This document shows positions 45,441-56,800 of a stretch of DNA of 64,000 nt, in pieces (positions within the stretch are counted from its first letter, which is position 1; the number at the start of each line of letters is the position of its first letter). Origin of the DNA: Fulvia fulva (taxonomy: Eukaryota; Ascomycota; Dothideomycetes; Mycosphaerellales; Mycosphaerellaceae); assembly GCF_020509005.1 (NCBI RefSeq), contig NC_063013.1, positions 6,262,001 through 6,326,000 of the forward strand, given 5' to 3'. The position numbers and the translations under genes were made by a program. The notes under the pieces were generated by a model, which saw nothing but the letters and a program-made list of their open reading frames with translations, was not told where the DNA came from and made no database searches.

Positions 45441-46580
45441 GGGAGTAGCAGGAGTAGGCTCGATAGCGCCGACAGCGCCGCGAACCGGGTTGCGGGCGTT
45501 ACGGGCAGCGAGCTGCGGACAGTTAGCTACGATGTGGCCTGGACCGCCGCAGTAGGTGCAGAGTCCGGCCTGGCGACGGCGAAGCTTCTCTTCGGGAGTG
45601 AGCTTACCGTTAACGAGGCCCTGGACTCGAGGGACGGCGGTACTAGCGCTGAGATCTATAGCGTCACCTACAGAGACGGGAGGGAGAGCCGTAGGAGCGG
45701 CGGCGCCTAGTGGAGCAGCGAAGTGGCTTCCGGGACTACGAGGCTGACGACCTTGAGAACGGGAAGCGAGGAGAGAGGCGGTGTGTTTCATGTTGGAGTC
45801 GAGGCGCTAGCAGGTCTCGACGAGCTCACGGAAGCTTATAGCACCAACGTCCTTGTCCTCGAGGGCTCGAAGAAGCTCTGCTGACAAACCACGGCGGAGA
45901 GTGCTCTTCTTAGTCTCTTCGTTATAGCCGGTGAACCCGATGTCGCGGTTGAAGGCCGCGAGGTACTCGGCGAAGCTCTTGTTCTTCTGGAGGAGGTTGT
46001 GGATGGCGTTCTGGGCGGTGGCTCTACGGTCTGGATCACCAAAGGCAGCACGGAGGTCCTGCATCAAGGTGAGGACGTCCGGGCAGCCGATAGTCTGCGT
46101 GGCGTTGTCGATGTAGTGTTATACCTGAGCCGCGGCGTCTCCCCGAAGGAGGGAGAAGACGTACGTGACTTTGTCCTTCTCTTACGGAAAGTGGTCGGCA
46201 TTAGCCAACAGCTTGATGGTGAGCTGTGTCTCAAATGCCTCAAACTTGCTCTTGTTGCCGTCGAACTCGTCTGGGTCGTTGACCTTCTTAGAGAAGTGCT
46301 AGCGGCGGTTGTCGTCGGCGTGCGGGGCGAGGTTCTAGAAGGTGTTCATAATACCTTGAAGGTATGTTACTTAGTTGTTTGCTTGCTCGACCTGCTGGGC
46401 GGTCTCGCGGAAAGAGGAGACGGTGCGGTTGATAAGAGCGTAGGCGGTATCGGGGTTAGCGTTTGCCTAGGCACCGAAGGCAGCGGCGTTCGAGAAGGGG
46501 ATGTCAGTCCACTCACTGAAGTGGAATGGAGTGTCTTAGTTGTCGAGGTTGACACCTCTATCGGTGGCGTGGTCACCCAT
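45369..46580 (-). pseudogene. Gypsy G gag
   Basis: 403 codons from the ATG at 46578-46580 (MGDHATDRG) to a TGA at 45369-45371. A capsid-like domain (LRGDAAAQV, stop, HYIDNA; LRAAFGDPDRRATA) occupies about 45850-46250. A zinc knuckle CTYCGGPGHIVANC (C-x2-C-x4-H-x4-C) lies near 45520-45565. Eight in-frame TAG/TAA codons, each explicable as Gln or Trp hit by CpA to TpA change, precede the zinc knuckle. The TGA end is probably the true gag stop, because pol continues in the -1 frame across it. The family normally makes Gag and Gag-Pol by frameshifting; I did not see a classic slippery heptamer. Confidence 0.9.
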
Positions 46581-46611
46581 GAGGATGACTCGAGTGGTTG
46601 ACGGTTTGTTG

Positions 46612-46622
46612 GTCTTTTGTGA
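46612..46622 (-). promoter_or_regulatory. Gypsy G PBS, Tf1-like self-priming candidate
   Basis: The minus strand just inside the 5' LTR reads tcacaaaagac. It lacks the TGG of a tRNA 3'-end PBS. acaaaagac is the exact complement of gtcttttgt at 46722-46730 in the LTR, about 41 bases from the start of the TATA box, where the transcript should begin. This is the arrangement of Tf1/sushi-type elements, in which the mRNA 5' end folds back to prime. Confidence 0.65.
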
Positions 46623-47065
46623 TGTCAGGGCGAGAGCCTAGCCTATAAGATGTAAGGGTGAAAGCGAGAATGCAGGTGCGAAGTGCAGATGCAAAAGGGT
46701 ATGGTATGATTGCTACACAAAACAAAAGACGAAGAAAGCAAGAGAGGCCTAGGGAAGGCCAGATATTTATACGCGACCCTCGCGAGTGCGTGTCCCCGCA
46801 TCAACAGGGCTAACCCGTGCGAAGCCGCGCTCAGCAGCTTTGCTCAAAACCTTATTCCAACCTGCCCTACGTTCCGAGTCTTCCACGTGCTTCAAGGTTT
46901 GGTAGAGGGGTGAATTTGGAGGGCTGGGTCCCGTAGTGAATGTTGCGGGGCATGTGATTCTTGGCGTTCATACACCAAGCTGGACTGTCACTTCTTGACG
47001 ACTTCTGAGCGCTCTGAGGCTCTTCTGTCCCCACCTTCTGTACACTCTGTGGGGAGACCATGACA
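46623..47065 (-). repeat. Gypsy G 5' LTR (right)
   Basis: 443 bp partner of 40929-41371. It drives transcription leftwards; TATA box at 46762-46771 and predicted transcript start near 46730. Confidence 0.95.
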
Positions 47066-47070
47066 CGTGT

Positions 47071-47114
47071 GATCCGCCGTCTTCCACTGCTGCGCAACTC
47101 GTACCTGTTTAACA
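47071..47114 (-). repeat. Solo LTR of copia A family, second part
   Basis: Continuation of the LTR started at 40755, ending cctgtttaaca. Followed by TSD ggcta (47115-47119). Confidence 0.9.
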
Positions 47115-47119
47115 GGCTA

Positions 47120-49330
47120 CTTAGAAAAGACTACAAAACAATAGCTGTTCTAGGATCCCGATATAAAAGCTATAAAAGCGTATAGTCACGTCGACTAGTT
47201 TAAGAATAAGAAGGGGGGAGATACAGATCTTGGTATCACCTTTACTAACTAGCCGAGTCGAGCGCTATAGCGTAATCCTATTAGGAGGAAGCCCTTTAGG
47301 GCGAAATTTTCCAATAGGAGATTATTAGAGACACCGTTACGAAGGCTAGGAGAAAATATTAAGGCGGTTTTAATACTATCGAAGGCCAATAACGGTAGAT
47401 CTATACAGAACCTACCTAAGTCATTAATACTATAGTAACCGCTATTTATATAACTTCCCCCTCCCCTAAAGGATATTAGGGAATACTAGAAGTTTAGAGA
47501 TTAGGGTACTCTAATAAAAGAAAAAGAAGATGTTGTTTAGTTCGACCTATCCGAACACCTAGCGCCACCTTAGGTTGTAGGCAATAAGAGGTCAAAGGGG
47601 GACGGAGATAATAACTCTAAAGAGTATAAGGCTAAACACTATAAGGCTCTTATCGCCTAGATATTCTATCTAGACCCTACAATAAGCTAGGTAGAGGAGA
47701 TTCTGAACGACGTAGAAGAATATACATTTGCTACTATTAGGCAGGCTATAGCCTATCAGTAGGAAGTACTAATCCTAAAGTCCTATAAGGTAGCCGTAGG
47801 AGACCCCGAATAGGGATATATATAGAGAGAGGCAATCGAGAACGAACCTATTGCCTTAGTAAGTAATAATACCTAGGAAGTAGTTATACCGCTAAAGGGT
47901 ACGAATCTAATTACTTCTAGGTAGGTCTTTGATATAAAAAGAATGATTAGTAGAGCTATTAAGAAGTTTAAGGTAAGACTAGTTATAAGAGTGTTTTTAT
48001 AGAAATATAGGGTTGACTTCGAAGAGACCTTTACACCTACTATTAGACATAATACTCTCCGAGTATTCATAGCAGTAGTGTATAAGAGAGATCTCGAGAT
48101 ATACCTAGTAGATATAAATAATACTTTTACCTAGAGTAGCCTTCTTAAAGACATCTATATAATCCTACCTCTAGGAGTTGAAGCACCTCTAAACATAGTA
48201 TTCAAGGTCCTACGAAGCCTTTATAGGCTTAAGTAAGTAGCTAGAGACTGGAACAAGCTCTATATTACGAAGCTAGAGAAGATTAGATTTACCTAGTCCT
48301 AGGTAGATCTATGCCTACTTATCTATACGGATAGAGACCTTATAGTCCTTACCTATATAGATGACATACCTATTATAGCTCCGAAGCTGTCAGATGTTTA
48401 GTGGTTTAAGGCTGAGCTTAGAAAAGTGTTTAAGATTAAAGATCTTAGTAAACCTACAAAGATCCTTAGAATAAGGATTATAAGAGATAGGTCCTAAGGC
48501 ACTTTAAAGCGTAATTAAGGACACTATGTCTACGCTAACTTAGCTAAGATGAACATAGCTAGAGAGAAGGCTACGCCAACCTACTCACCTATAGAGAGCT
48601 ACGAGCATTTAGTACCTACGGTACCTATAGATAAGAGGTATAACAAACAGGATTACTAGAGCTATAATAGTACCTAGATATAGCTAATAACAATAACAAG
48701 GCTAGACTTAGCATTCCCTCTTAGAAGAATTAGCTTATATATTACTAATCCCTCGTAGTAGTATATAAAGGCTTTAAAGAAGCTCTCCCGATACCTACGG
48801 TCGTACCTAGACCTAGGTCTTATATATAGAAAGGGAGGGGGCAATCTCTAGGGATACTCGGACTCTAACTACGCTATAGACAAAGTGGATAGAGTCTTAA
48901 TTCTAGGATACGTATAGTTCCTTTATAGATCACCTATGTCCTAGATAAGTAGGAAGTAGAAGTCTGTTATAATATCAATAATAGAAGCTAAGTTTATAGC
49001 TATAAACGTAGCCGTAAAGTAGTTACAATTTCTTGCTACTGTCCTTAGGGAAATAGGGTGCCTAGAACTAGTAGGAAAGAGCTCTTTCTAGCCGAGTATA
49101 AGGGTAAGCAAGGGCACTATTAACAAGCTAAGGCTAGTTAAGCTTATAGGTAATAACTAAGCCGCTTTAACACTTGTTAAAGATACCTATATACATAAAA
49201 GGTCAAAGTATATTGATGTTATATATAACTATATTAGACATCTCTAGTGGTAGAAGAAGATTATAGTAGACTACTACTATATAAAGGATATAGCTACTAA
49301 TAGGTTAATAAAGCCCCTTAATAGCTAGTA
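47120..49330 (+). pseudogene. Copia B pol part 2: integrase end, RT and RNase H
   Basis: Resumes the integrase C-terminal region and the pre-RT linker (PPPLKDIREYQK near 47460-47495, matching PQPPKDIREYQK of copia A). RT is about 47760-48500, with the catalytic box TYIDDIPIIA near 48351-48380. RNase H is about 48880-49320, ending close to KPLNS. RIP stops are frequent. The alignment with copia A is close across RT and RNase H and is the main reason to group the two. Confidence 0.8.
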
Positions 49331-49402
49331 GTTCTAAGACTTTATAAGGTAGCTCTAGCTTACGTAAAGGGATTATAGGAGACTATATGGCCTAAGTAGG
49401 AG

Positions 49403-49636
49403 TGTTAAGAACATATAGGCCGTAGGATAAGTATATAGGTATAGGTGTTTTATATAACTAGATCACGTGACTAGGGTTTACTAGCCTATAGGCTAGTAAA
49501 CATCCGGACACCTAGTATCTACCTATACTAATACTAGCGATACTATATATAGATATACGCTATCCTATTAGGTCCTTCTTTGTCTTTCGTATAGTCCGCC
49601 GTCTTCTACTACCACGTAACTCGTACCTATTTAATA
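49403..49636 (+). repeat. Copia B 3' LTR
   Basis: 234 bp partner of 37711-37944; TSD gatat follows at 49637-49641. Confidence 0.9.
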
Positions 49637-49641
49637 GATAT

Positions 49642-51939
49642 TAATAAATACGAGTTCTTTAGATACGAGACTACTTATCTAGGTATTATTATCATAAATA
49701 AGGGCATTAAGATAGACCTAGCTAAGATTGAATACGTTAAGAATTGGCCTATACCCGCGAATGTCACCGATATCTTATCGTTTATAGGGTTTACTAACTT
49801 CTACCTTAGGTTTATTAAGGTTTTTAGTAAGATCTACTTGCCTATAACGAAGCTTACGAGGAAGAATGTCCTATAGGACTAGTCTCTAGTATATTAATAG
49901 GCGTTCGAGGCATTAAAGTAAGTATTTATCGATACGCCTACCTTAAAGCACTTCTACCTAGGGCGAGAGACTATTCTAGAAACAGATGCCTTAGATTACG
50001 TAATAGTAGTAGTACTCTTATAACGTAACGAGCGAGAAGTATTATATCCTATCGCTTATATATCTAAGAAGATAGATCCCTAGTAACATAACTACGGTAT
50101 CTACGATAAGGAGCTCCTAGCTATTATATAAGCTTTCGAGAAATAGCGACCGGAGCTAACTATTAACGAATACGGCACCGACGATTATAAGAATCTACTA
50201 GACCCGGAATCTAAGGACAAGCCGACGCTTATATACTCCGATTGTAAGAACCTCGAATAGTTTATAAGTACGAAGTAATTAAACCGTAGACAAGCTCGCT
50301 AGGCCGAGTCTCTCTCGTAGTTCTTCTTTAAGATCGTCTATAGGCTAGGAGTTTAAGATACTAAGCTAGACAGCTTAACCCGACGTTTATAGGACTTACC
50401 AAAGCCTAGAGACCTAGATAACCTACGAAACTAATAGTAGTATTAGGTATTACTAGGCCTAGATCGTATCCTAAACCTATTATCTACTAGAGTATTATCG
50501 GTATATAATAATAACGTTATAACCCCGCTTCCGACCGCTATTCGAGGACTCTATACGTAACTAGAGGCTAAGGAAGCCGTTTAATAGCTAGAACGAGATG
50601 ATCTATACACCTTACTAAGGAAGTACCGTATCGATAACCGTTATATAGTCCTAGTCGGAGGTATAATATATATCAAGAATATATATAGTAGTTATAGCCT
50701 ATTCGTTCCTCCGGAGTTAGAAGACAATCTAGATAAAAGTGAAATCCCGGTACGTACTCGTATTATATAGGCTTTCTACGACTATATAGTAGCTAGCTAC
50801 TTAGGAGACGGCAAGACGTATAAATTAGTAGCTCGTAACTATACCTAGATAGGTATCGTACGATTTATTAAGAGCTATATACGTACCTACCGCGCTTACC
50901 GTATAAATAAGAATACTAATATCTAGTACCTAGGGCGATTAAGACCGCTACTAGTACTATTTAGCGCTTAGGAGGATATCTCTATTAACTTTATAGTTAA
51001 ACTACCGAAGTGAATAAGCGTAGTCAATAGACAAACGTACGAGAACATTATAACCGTTATATACCGCTTGACTAAGGAGCGATATATTATTCCTATTACC
51101 TCGATAATAGTAGAGTATTACGTACTAGTATTCCTTAAGTACGTGTTTAGTAGACATAGGCTCCCGAAGTCTATTATCTCGGATCGTAGTACGTAATAGG
51201 TTTCTGTATTCTAGCGTAGGATATACGCGCTACTTAGTATTAGTCGAAAGCTGTCTTCGTCGTTCTACCTAGATATAGATAGACAGTCGGAGAACACGAA
51301 TAAAGTAATAGAGTAATACCTACGTATCTTTATTAACTATACCTAGGACGACTAGCTAGATTAGACTCTATTAGCTAAGTTTGTAGCAAATAATATAGTG
51401 TCCGTAATAATAGGCGTCTTACCGTTCTATACTAACACTAGGCGTAATCTAAGGTTCTCCAAGTTCGACTTAGACTTACCTATACTACTAATACTATATA
51501 AATAGCGACTAGACGCCGAGTCCGCGGATAAGTTTACGGCTAAGATATAAGAGATATACTTATACTTACGATAGTAGATAGCCTTAGTATAAGTAGTCTA
51601 AGCTAAGTACGTAAACTAGACGCGTATACCTATACTACGGTACGCCAAAGGCGACGAAGTATAGGTAAGTACTAGGAACTAGACAATAGACAAACCTTCT
51701 CGTAAGATAGACGTAAAGTAGTCTAGACCGTACGTAATTACGGAGGTACTACCGGGTAATACTTATAAAGTAGAGCTCCTACCTACTTTAAATATCGATA
51801 ATTGCTTCTACTTATACCTTCTTATACTAGTTTATCCGCCGGTTATAGGATAGACATAACCCGTACTACTACCGATCCGAATTGTCGATAACGAATAATA
51901 CGAAGCCGATCCCGCCAAACCCAATTAATAGGAAGTTAA
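49642..51939 (+). pseudogene. Gypsy F part 3: RT end, RNase H, integrase
   Basis: Continues RT after copia B: YLGIIINKGIKIDLAK near 49675-49725, then FIGFTNFYLRFIKVFS. RNase H about 49960-50400 includes ETDALDYV and [12 protein letters not shown]. Integrase about 50750-51650: ISINFIVKLP near 50980-51010 (first Asp changed to Asn) and SIISDRS near 51170-51195. The barrel region follows at 51650-51850. The 3' end of gypsy F is not in the window, because copia H inserted at 51940. Confidence 0.75.
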
Positions 51940-52295
51940 TGTTAAACAGGTATAGTATATATATATACGGAAGTTAGGACACGTAATAGGGAAGGAGGAA
52001 GGACTAATGTAGTATATAAAGGTATATAGTAGAATAGTATTTAGTACTAAAGGTGTCTCTACTATCGGTATAGAGACTACGTCTCTTATACCTATATAGA
52101 GGGATATTACTCTAGTCCTAGTTCTGTTTCACTACGCCTTATCGGTTTTACCTATGTCTTATCCTACGACGGTAGTTCCTCCGACAGTCTCGTACTAACT
52201 AGCTAAGCGACTTAAGGTCCTCTAAGTCGCTCCTACTATTTGTACGGTATCTCGGTAGTATTACCGTACTATTATCTCGACTAGCTTAGTATATA
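51940..52295 (-). repeat. Copia H 3' LTR, left part
   Basis: Starts tgttaaacagg, like the copia A LTR. It is broken at the LINE J target site and continues at 62390-62441, where it ends attcgtaaca directly before a copia interior. The two parts make a 408 bp LTR. The bases before it (gttaa) would be the TSD, but the other copy is outside the window. Heavily RIPed. Confidence 0.7.
52281..52295. repeat. TSD of LINE J, left copy
   Basis: ctagcttagtatata, repeated at 62375-62389. Confidence 0.85.
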
Positions 52296-52540
52296 GATAG
52301 ATAGATTATTCATTTGCCTATTTTAGTACCCTATAGCCTATATAGGTCTCTCGCTATTTAGGTCTATTTATATAGGTAGGAACCCCGATTAACGGATAAA
52401 AACCTCCTCGTCTTTGCCCTCCTCGTTCTTTCCTATCTTGTCCTTTCGTTCTCCTTCCTTTAGGGTACGCTAGTGTTATAGTTATTACCCTATAACTACC
52501 TTGCCCGTAACCCTAGTAATGTCCTCCTCTCGATTCCCTT

Positions 52541-52747
52541 TATCACGTTAGAAGTGTGGGAAGTTATTGTACGGGCTTATATAGGGTGTTTCAAAAGCAG
52601 GTTGTGTATTGCATGTGTCTATCTAGAATGTACAAGTGTTGCTCTTGAAGAGGCTGCAGGTGACTAATCAGTCACCTGATTCTTAGCGTACGTGGCCTCA
52701 AGTTTTGATGATGGGATGTTGCCCATGTGCACACTCGGATCGCGACA
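52541..52747 (-). repeat. Unmutated 207 bp solo LTR
   Basis: Flanked by ccctt (52536-52540 and 52748-52752). On the minus strand it starts tgtcgcgatcc and ends aacgtgata (CA to TA at the end). It has a TATA-like tatataag near 52576-52585 close to its 3' side, as in an LTR promoter. It contains a perfect hairpin ggtgact-aatc-agtcacc near 52650-52667. It has no similarity by eye to the other LTRs here, and there is no interior. Base composition is normal although it sits in saturated RIP DNA. Confidence 0.75.
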
Positions 52748-53669
52748 CCCTTTCTCCCTTCTGTTTCCCCGGCTCTTCTCTCTCTCTCCCTCCTCTCTAT
52801 CCACCTTTTCGTTTCTACTACTAGGGGGAATTGCTCTAGGTAGTCCTCGTTAAGGATCTATCTTATCACTCTCCTTATATCTTGTCTGTTCTAGATAATA
52901 GCCTAGTAATGCCTATCTCTTGCCTTCGCCCTCTACTAGCTTCTCCCTTTTACCTACTTAGTATAGCTTAGCACTATATACTCCGAGTTTTAGGATAGGT
53001 AGCTATAGGGGCAACGTTTAGAATTGTATCCTTAGACTCTTCTTTAGTATAAGTATGCTCTTAGCCTAATATGCTTAGAGCGAATCTAGATAGCTATACT
53101 TGCTTCCGCCCTTCTTAGGTCTTTATAGATAAGGTAGCTATACCTCCCGAAGGTCCTAGCCGCTAGTAGAGCTCCTAGCCTCACTGGTTTTTAGTTCTAA
53201 CGCGTTTCCTATAGGTGACCTACGATCTTTTCTACTTGGCTTTGCTTCTTTTTCCCTTTGTCCCCTATGTTAGCTTACTCCCTTAGAGCTTCTCTCTATT
53301 CAAGGGCTACTAGGATTTCCTATAATGTTTTTAGGTCTACTTCCTTCTATAGGATTATGTATAGCCAGTTAGGTCTTCTCCTCCTCTCCTACTAGGTTCT
53401 TATCCTTTAAGTAGCTACTTAGATAGTTCCCTAGGCTAGGTATGCTAATGTCTTCTCTACGTATTAACACCTTATGCCCTAGAGGTACTCCCTAATAGGG
53501 GCTGTACCTAATTCCATTTCTATTGTCCTATAAGGGGTTGACTTATATGCCCCTAGTACTCTCTTTAGGTAGGCTACCTACGCTCTATTAAGGGGGTCCT
53601 TAATTCTCTTCGGGATGTGTTTTTCCGCTGCCTAAATTGCTGCTCTATATAGTATTACGGGCTTGACAA

Positions 53670-53684
53670 TAGCCTTGTATATAG
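53670..53684. repeat. TSD of LINE M, left copy
   Basis: tagccttgtatatag, repeated at 58601-58615. LINE J ORF2 is continuous across it. The last bases overlap the tail repeat, so the edge is uncertain by a few bases. Confidence 0.9.
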
Positions 53685-53882
53685 ATAGATAGATAGATGA
53701 TTCATTTACCCGTTGTGGTGCCCTCCGGCCCATGCGGGTTTATGTCTATATATGTTACTGCATAAGGTAGGAAACCTATTCCTAGGTAAAAACCTCCTCT
53801 CCTTCTCTAATAGCTTCCTTGCCATGAGTTCTCAGTTTTCCTTCCATTAGGGTGCACTAGTGTCATAGTGGTTAGCCTCTGA

Positions 53883-56800
53883 CTACCTTGTCTGCAACCC
53901 TAGAGTTGTCCCCCTCTTCCTGCTCTCCTCCTCCTTCTTTCTCTCCTCAATCCATCTCTCTGTTTCCCTAGTAAGAAAGAACTGCTCCAAAAATCCTTGG
54001 TGGATGATCCACCTTGTAATTCTCTGGAGGTCTCCCTTATTGCTGATCATGGCTTGGAAGTTTCTGTTCCTTGCCCTTGCCCTCCATTCACCTCTCCCTG
54101 TACTCCATTCTTTGCAAACCAGAAGTCTATGTTCGACATTCTGGGACAGGTAGCCGCATGGGCAACTCTTGTCTTCGATACCTGGGACTTTTCTCTGATG
54201 CAGGTATGCCCTGACTCCGATGTGTTCAGAGCGGATTTGTATTGCTATGCTTGCTTCTGACCTGGTCAGGTCTGAGTACAGTAGGTAGTTGTGGCTACCA
54301 AACTGTTGGAGTGCCTTTGGGGTTCCTGGCCTCTGTGGGGTTCTTGTCCATTCAGTCTTCCAGAGGAGTCCTGCCATCCTTTCAGCTAGAGACTGTTGCT
54401 TCTTCCCTTGGCTGGCTGCTGATCCTCTCCCTTGAGCCCTTCTGTCCTGTTCCTGCTGGGCTAGGTGCAGCTGTTCTGTTAGTTCTTTGAACTTCTGCAG
54501 GTCCTGCTGCTTCTGTGGGGCTGGATTGGGTCTTGCTTGTCTGTGCCTTCTTGTGCACTGGCTCCTGATTTTGTTGACTGCCTTCTGGATTACTAGCTGG
54601 GCTGGGTATGCAGACGTCTTTCCTGCATACTGGTATCTCAACCCTTGAAGGTAGAGCTTGGCTGGTGGGGAGCCAGACTCCATTTCGACCACCCTTGTTG
54701 GAGTTGACTTGTATGCTCCAAGCACCTTTTTCAGACAGGAGGCTTGGGCTCTGCTGATGGGATCTGCAATTCTCTTTGGGATCTTGTCTTGGGCTGACCA
54801 GATCTGGGCTCCATATAGCATGGCTGGCTTCACAATGGCCTTGTACATAACCTTTGCTTTCGCAAATGTGGCTCCCCATGTGGAGGCTGTAAGCCTGTCA
54901 ATTGATTGCCTGTTGTTGTCTGCTCTTGCCTGTGCTTTCTTGACCTGTGGTCCCCAGCTGAGCTTTGGATCCATCCATATTCCTAGCACCCTTAATTCAC
55001 TTGAGGGTTCTGTTGTGTGTCCCTGAATAGTGATTGGGGCTTGCATATTGTGTCTGTTTCTGGCTCTACTGAAGTGGATGAGTTGATACTTCTCTGGGGC
55101 AAATCTGGCTCCATGTTTCCTGGCCCATTCCTCACATTCCTTGTGTTTCTTCTGCAAGATTCTGCAGTTCTCTTCTGTGCTGTCTGACCAGGCTAGGATG
55201 TTTGTGTCATCTACAAACCCTGAGGCTGATGTGTTTCTGGAGTTTAGCTTTGCTGGCAGGTCTGCCATAAAGAGGAGAAACAGGATTGGAGACATTGTTG
55301 ATCCCTGTGGGATTCCTGTCTCTGTAGGCATGCTGTCAGATTTGTATCTGCCCAGTCTTAGTCTTGTGGTTCTGCCTCTGAGGAAGGACTGGATAAACTG
55401 GACTGTCCAGTTAGGGATAGCCTTCTGTTTCAGGATGTGGATCAGCCTCTGGTGTGAGACATTGTCAAAGGCTCCTGATATGTCTAGTGAGAGGAGTGTG
55501 GCTGCTTTGTTGTTCCCAAAGTGCCATAGGGTCTTGATCTGCTCTGTGATAAGTTCCACAGCTGTTAGTGTTGATCTTTGTTTCCTGCCTCCCATCTGTT
55601 CTTCAGGAAGGATTCCATGTTCTTCAGCTAGGTTTGTCAGCCTTTCTGCTATGATCTTTTCCAGGAGTTTGCCTAGTGTGTTGAGCAAGGCAATAGGTCT
55701 GTATGCCTTTAGCTTTGTGTAGTCCTCTTTCTGTGGTTTTCTCAAGACCACAGTCAGTGACTCCTTGAAGTGTTTAGGGCAGTGTCCTTGGGCCATGCAC
55801 TGTGAAAAGATGTTTGACAGTGCAGGGGAGATCTGGTCCTTGCATGTCTTAATGAACAAGTTTGGAATCCCATCTGGTCCTGGGGCCTTGTTTCCTGAGA
55901 GTGTCTTAATGATGCTCTTGATCTCTCCCTCTCCCACTGTGCAGGATTGCTCTAGTGGTGTTGGATACACACTGCCCTCCAGATCCTGCAGGTCAGCTTC
56001 TACCTGTGTGCCAAAGAAATGTTTCCCCAATGCCTGTGCCTTTCCTGGGAGAGTGTGTTGGATTACTCCTTCCTGGTCTTCAATGTTTGGAAACTGGGGC
56101 AGCATGTTTCTGTCCTGTGTGGGTTGTCTTGCCCACTTTGCTAGTTTCCACATCTTCTCAGGATTCTGGGTAATGGATCCAACTGTTGACCTCCACTCCA
56201 GCATCTTGTCCCTCTTGATCTGGGCCTTCTTGTCTCTGGTTGCCTGGTTGTATCTGTCCCATGCTTCCTGGGAGTGGCTCTGGGTAAGGGCTCTCCTGGC
56301 CTGCCTGGCTGCCTTGACCTTCTCTGAGCATTCCTTTGTCCAGAATGGCTTCTGGTACAGTGACTGTTTCTTTTCTCTGGTGTGGGCTGCCGCAGTTTCC
56401 TGCATTGTTCTAACCAGTTCTGCCACTGCTTGGTCTATGTCTAAGGCTGTTTCCAGTCTCCTGGTCTCTAGTCCAGCTAGCTTCTGTTCCAGGTCTTGTC
56501 TGATCTGTTCCCAGTTGGCTGCCTTCCAGGCCAGCTGAGGTTCTAGGTCTCCTTCCTGCTGTGTCTGTGTTTCAAACTCCACCTGAATTGGGAGGTGATC
56601 TGATGAGGACTCCAAGTCCTGGTTAACCCAGCATCTGGTGACCTTCTGCTGCAGGTCATGTGATGCAAAGCACAGGTCAATGGTGCTTGAGCTTGCTCTC
56701 TGTGACCAGGTAGTTAGGCCCTTTGGGGTAACTAGGTGCATGTTGTTGCTTTGGGTAGTGGAGAGGAGTCTGTTAGCTAGGAAGTGATGGGCAGGTGCAA

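Larger units (their letters stand above)
40929..47065 (-). mobile_element. Gypsy G: young chromodomain Ty3/gypsy element, lightly RIPed
   Basis: 6137 bp with two 443 bp LTRs that differ at two sites, and an exact 5 bp TSD. gag, protease, RT, RNase H, integrase and chromodomain can all be read on the minus strand. The only lesions seen are Gln/Trp to stop changes, about eight in gag and about sixteen in pol. It inserted into a solo copia LTR. Confidence 0.95.
37711..49636 (+). mobile_element. Copia B: full-length RIP-degraded copia, interrupted
   Basis: Plus-strand relative of copia A with 234 bp LTRs and TSD gatat. Without the internal insertion (40755-47119) it is about 5.56 kb. It keeps the integrase C-terminal region that copia A lost. 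Stops fall at Gln/Trp positions throughout. The two LTRs differ at about ten sites, nine of them transitions, so RIP acted after insertion. Confidence 0.9.
52296..53684 (-). pseudogene. LINE J part 1: 3' tail and ORF2 C-terminal region
   Basis: 3' tail repeat gatagatagatt, then a 3' UTR resembling that of LINE M, then the degraded C-terminal third of ORF2 up to 53669. The last 15 bases (53670-53684) are the duplicated target of LINE M. A 207 bp solo LTR is inserted at 52541-52747. RIP is heavy except in that insert. Confidence 0.8.

Noticed and set aside
45999..46601. A 200-codon plus-strand open frame starting with Met
   Set aside because: Antisense to gypsy G gag; Val/Leu/Gly-rich composition is what antisense of this gag gives.
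51940..51955. A stray start of the copia A LTR (tgttaaacagg) as chance similarity
   Set aside because: First taken for chance, but with 62390-62441 it forms a complete 408 bp LTR next to a copia interior, so it was kept as copia H.
55765..56538. A 257-codon plus-strand open frame, Cys/Ser/Leu-rich
   Set aside because: Antisense to intact LINE M ORF2, which has clear catalytic motifs on the other strand.
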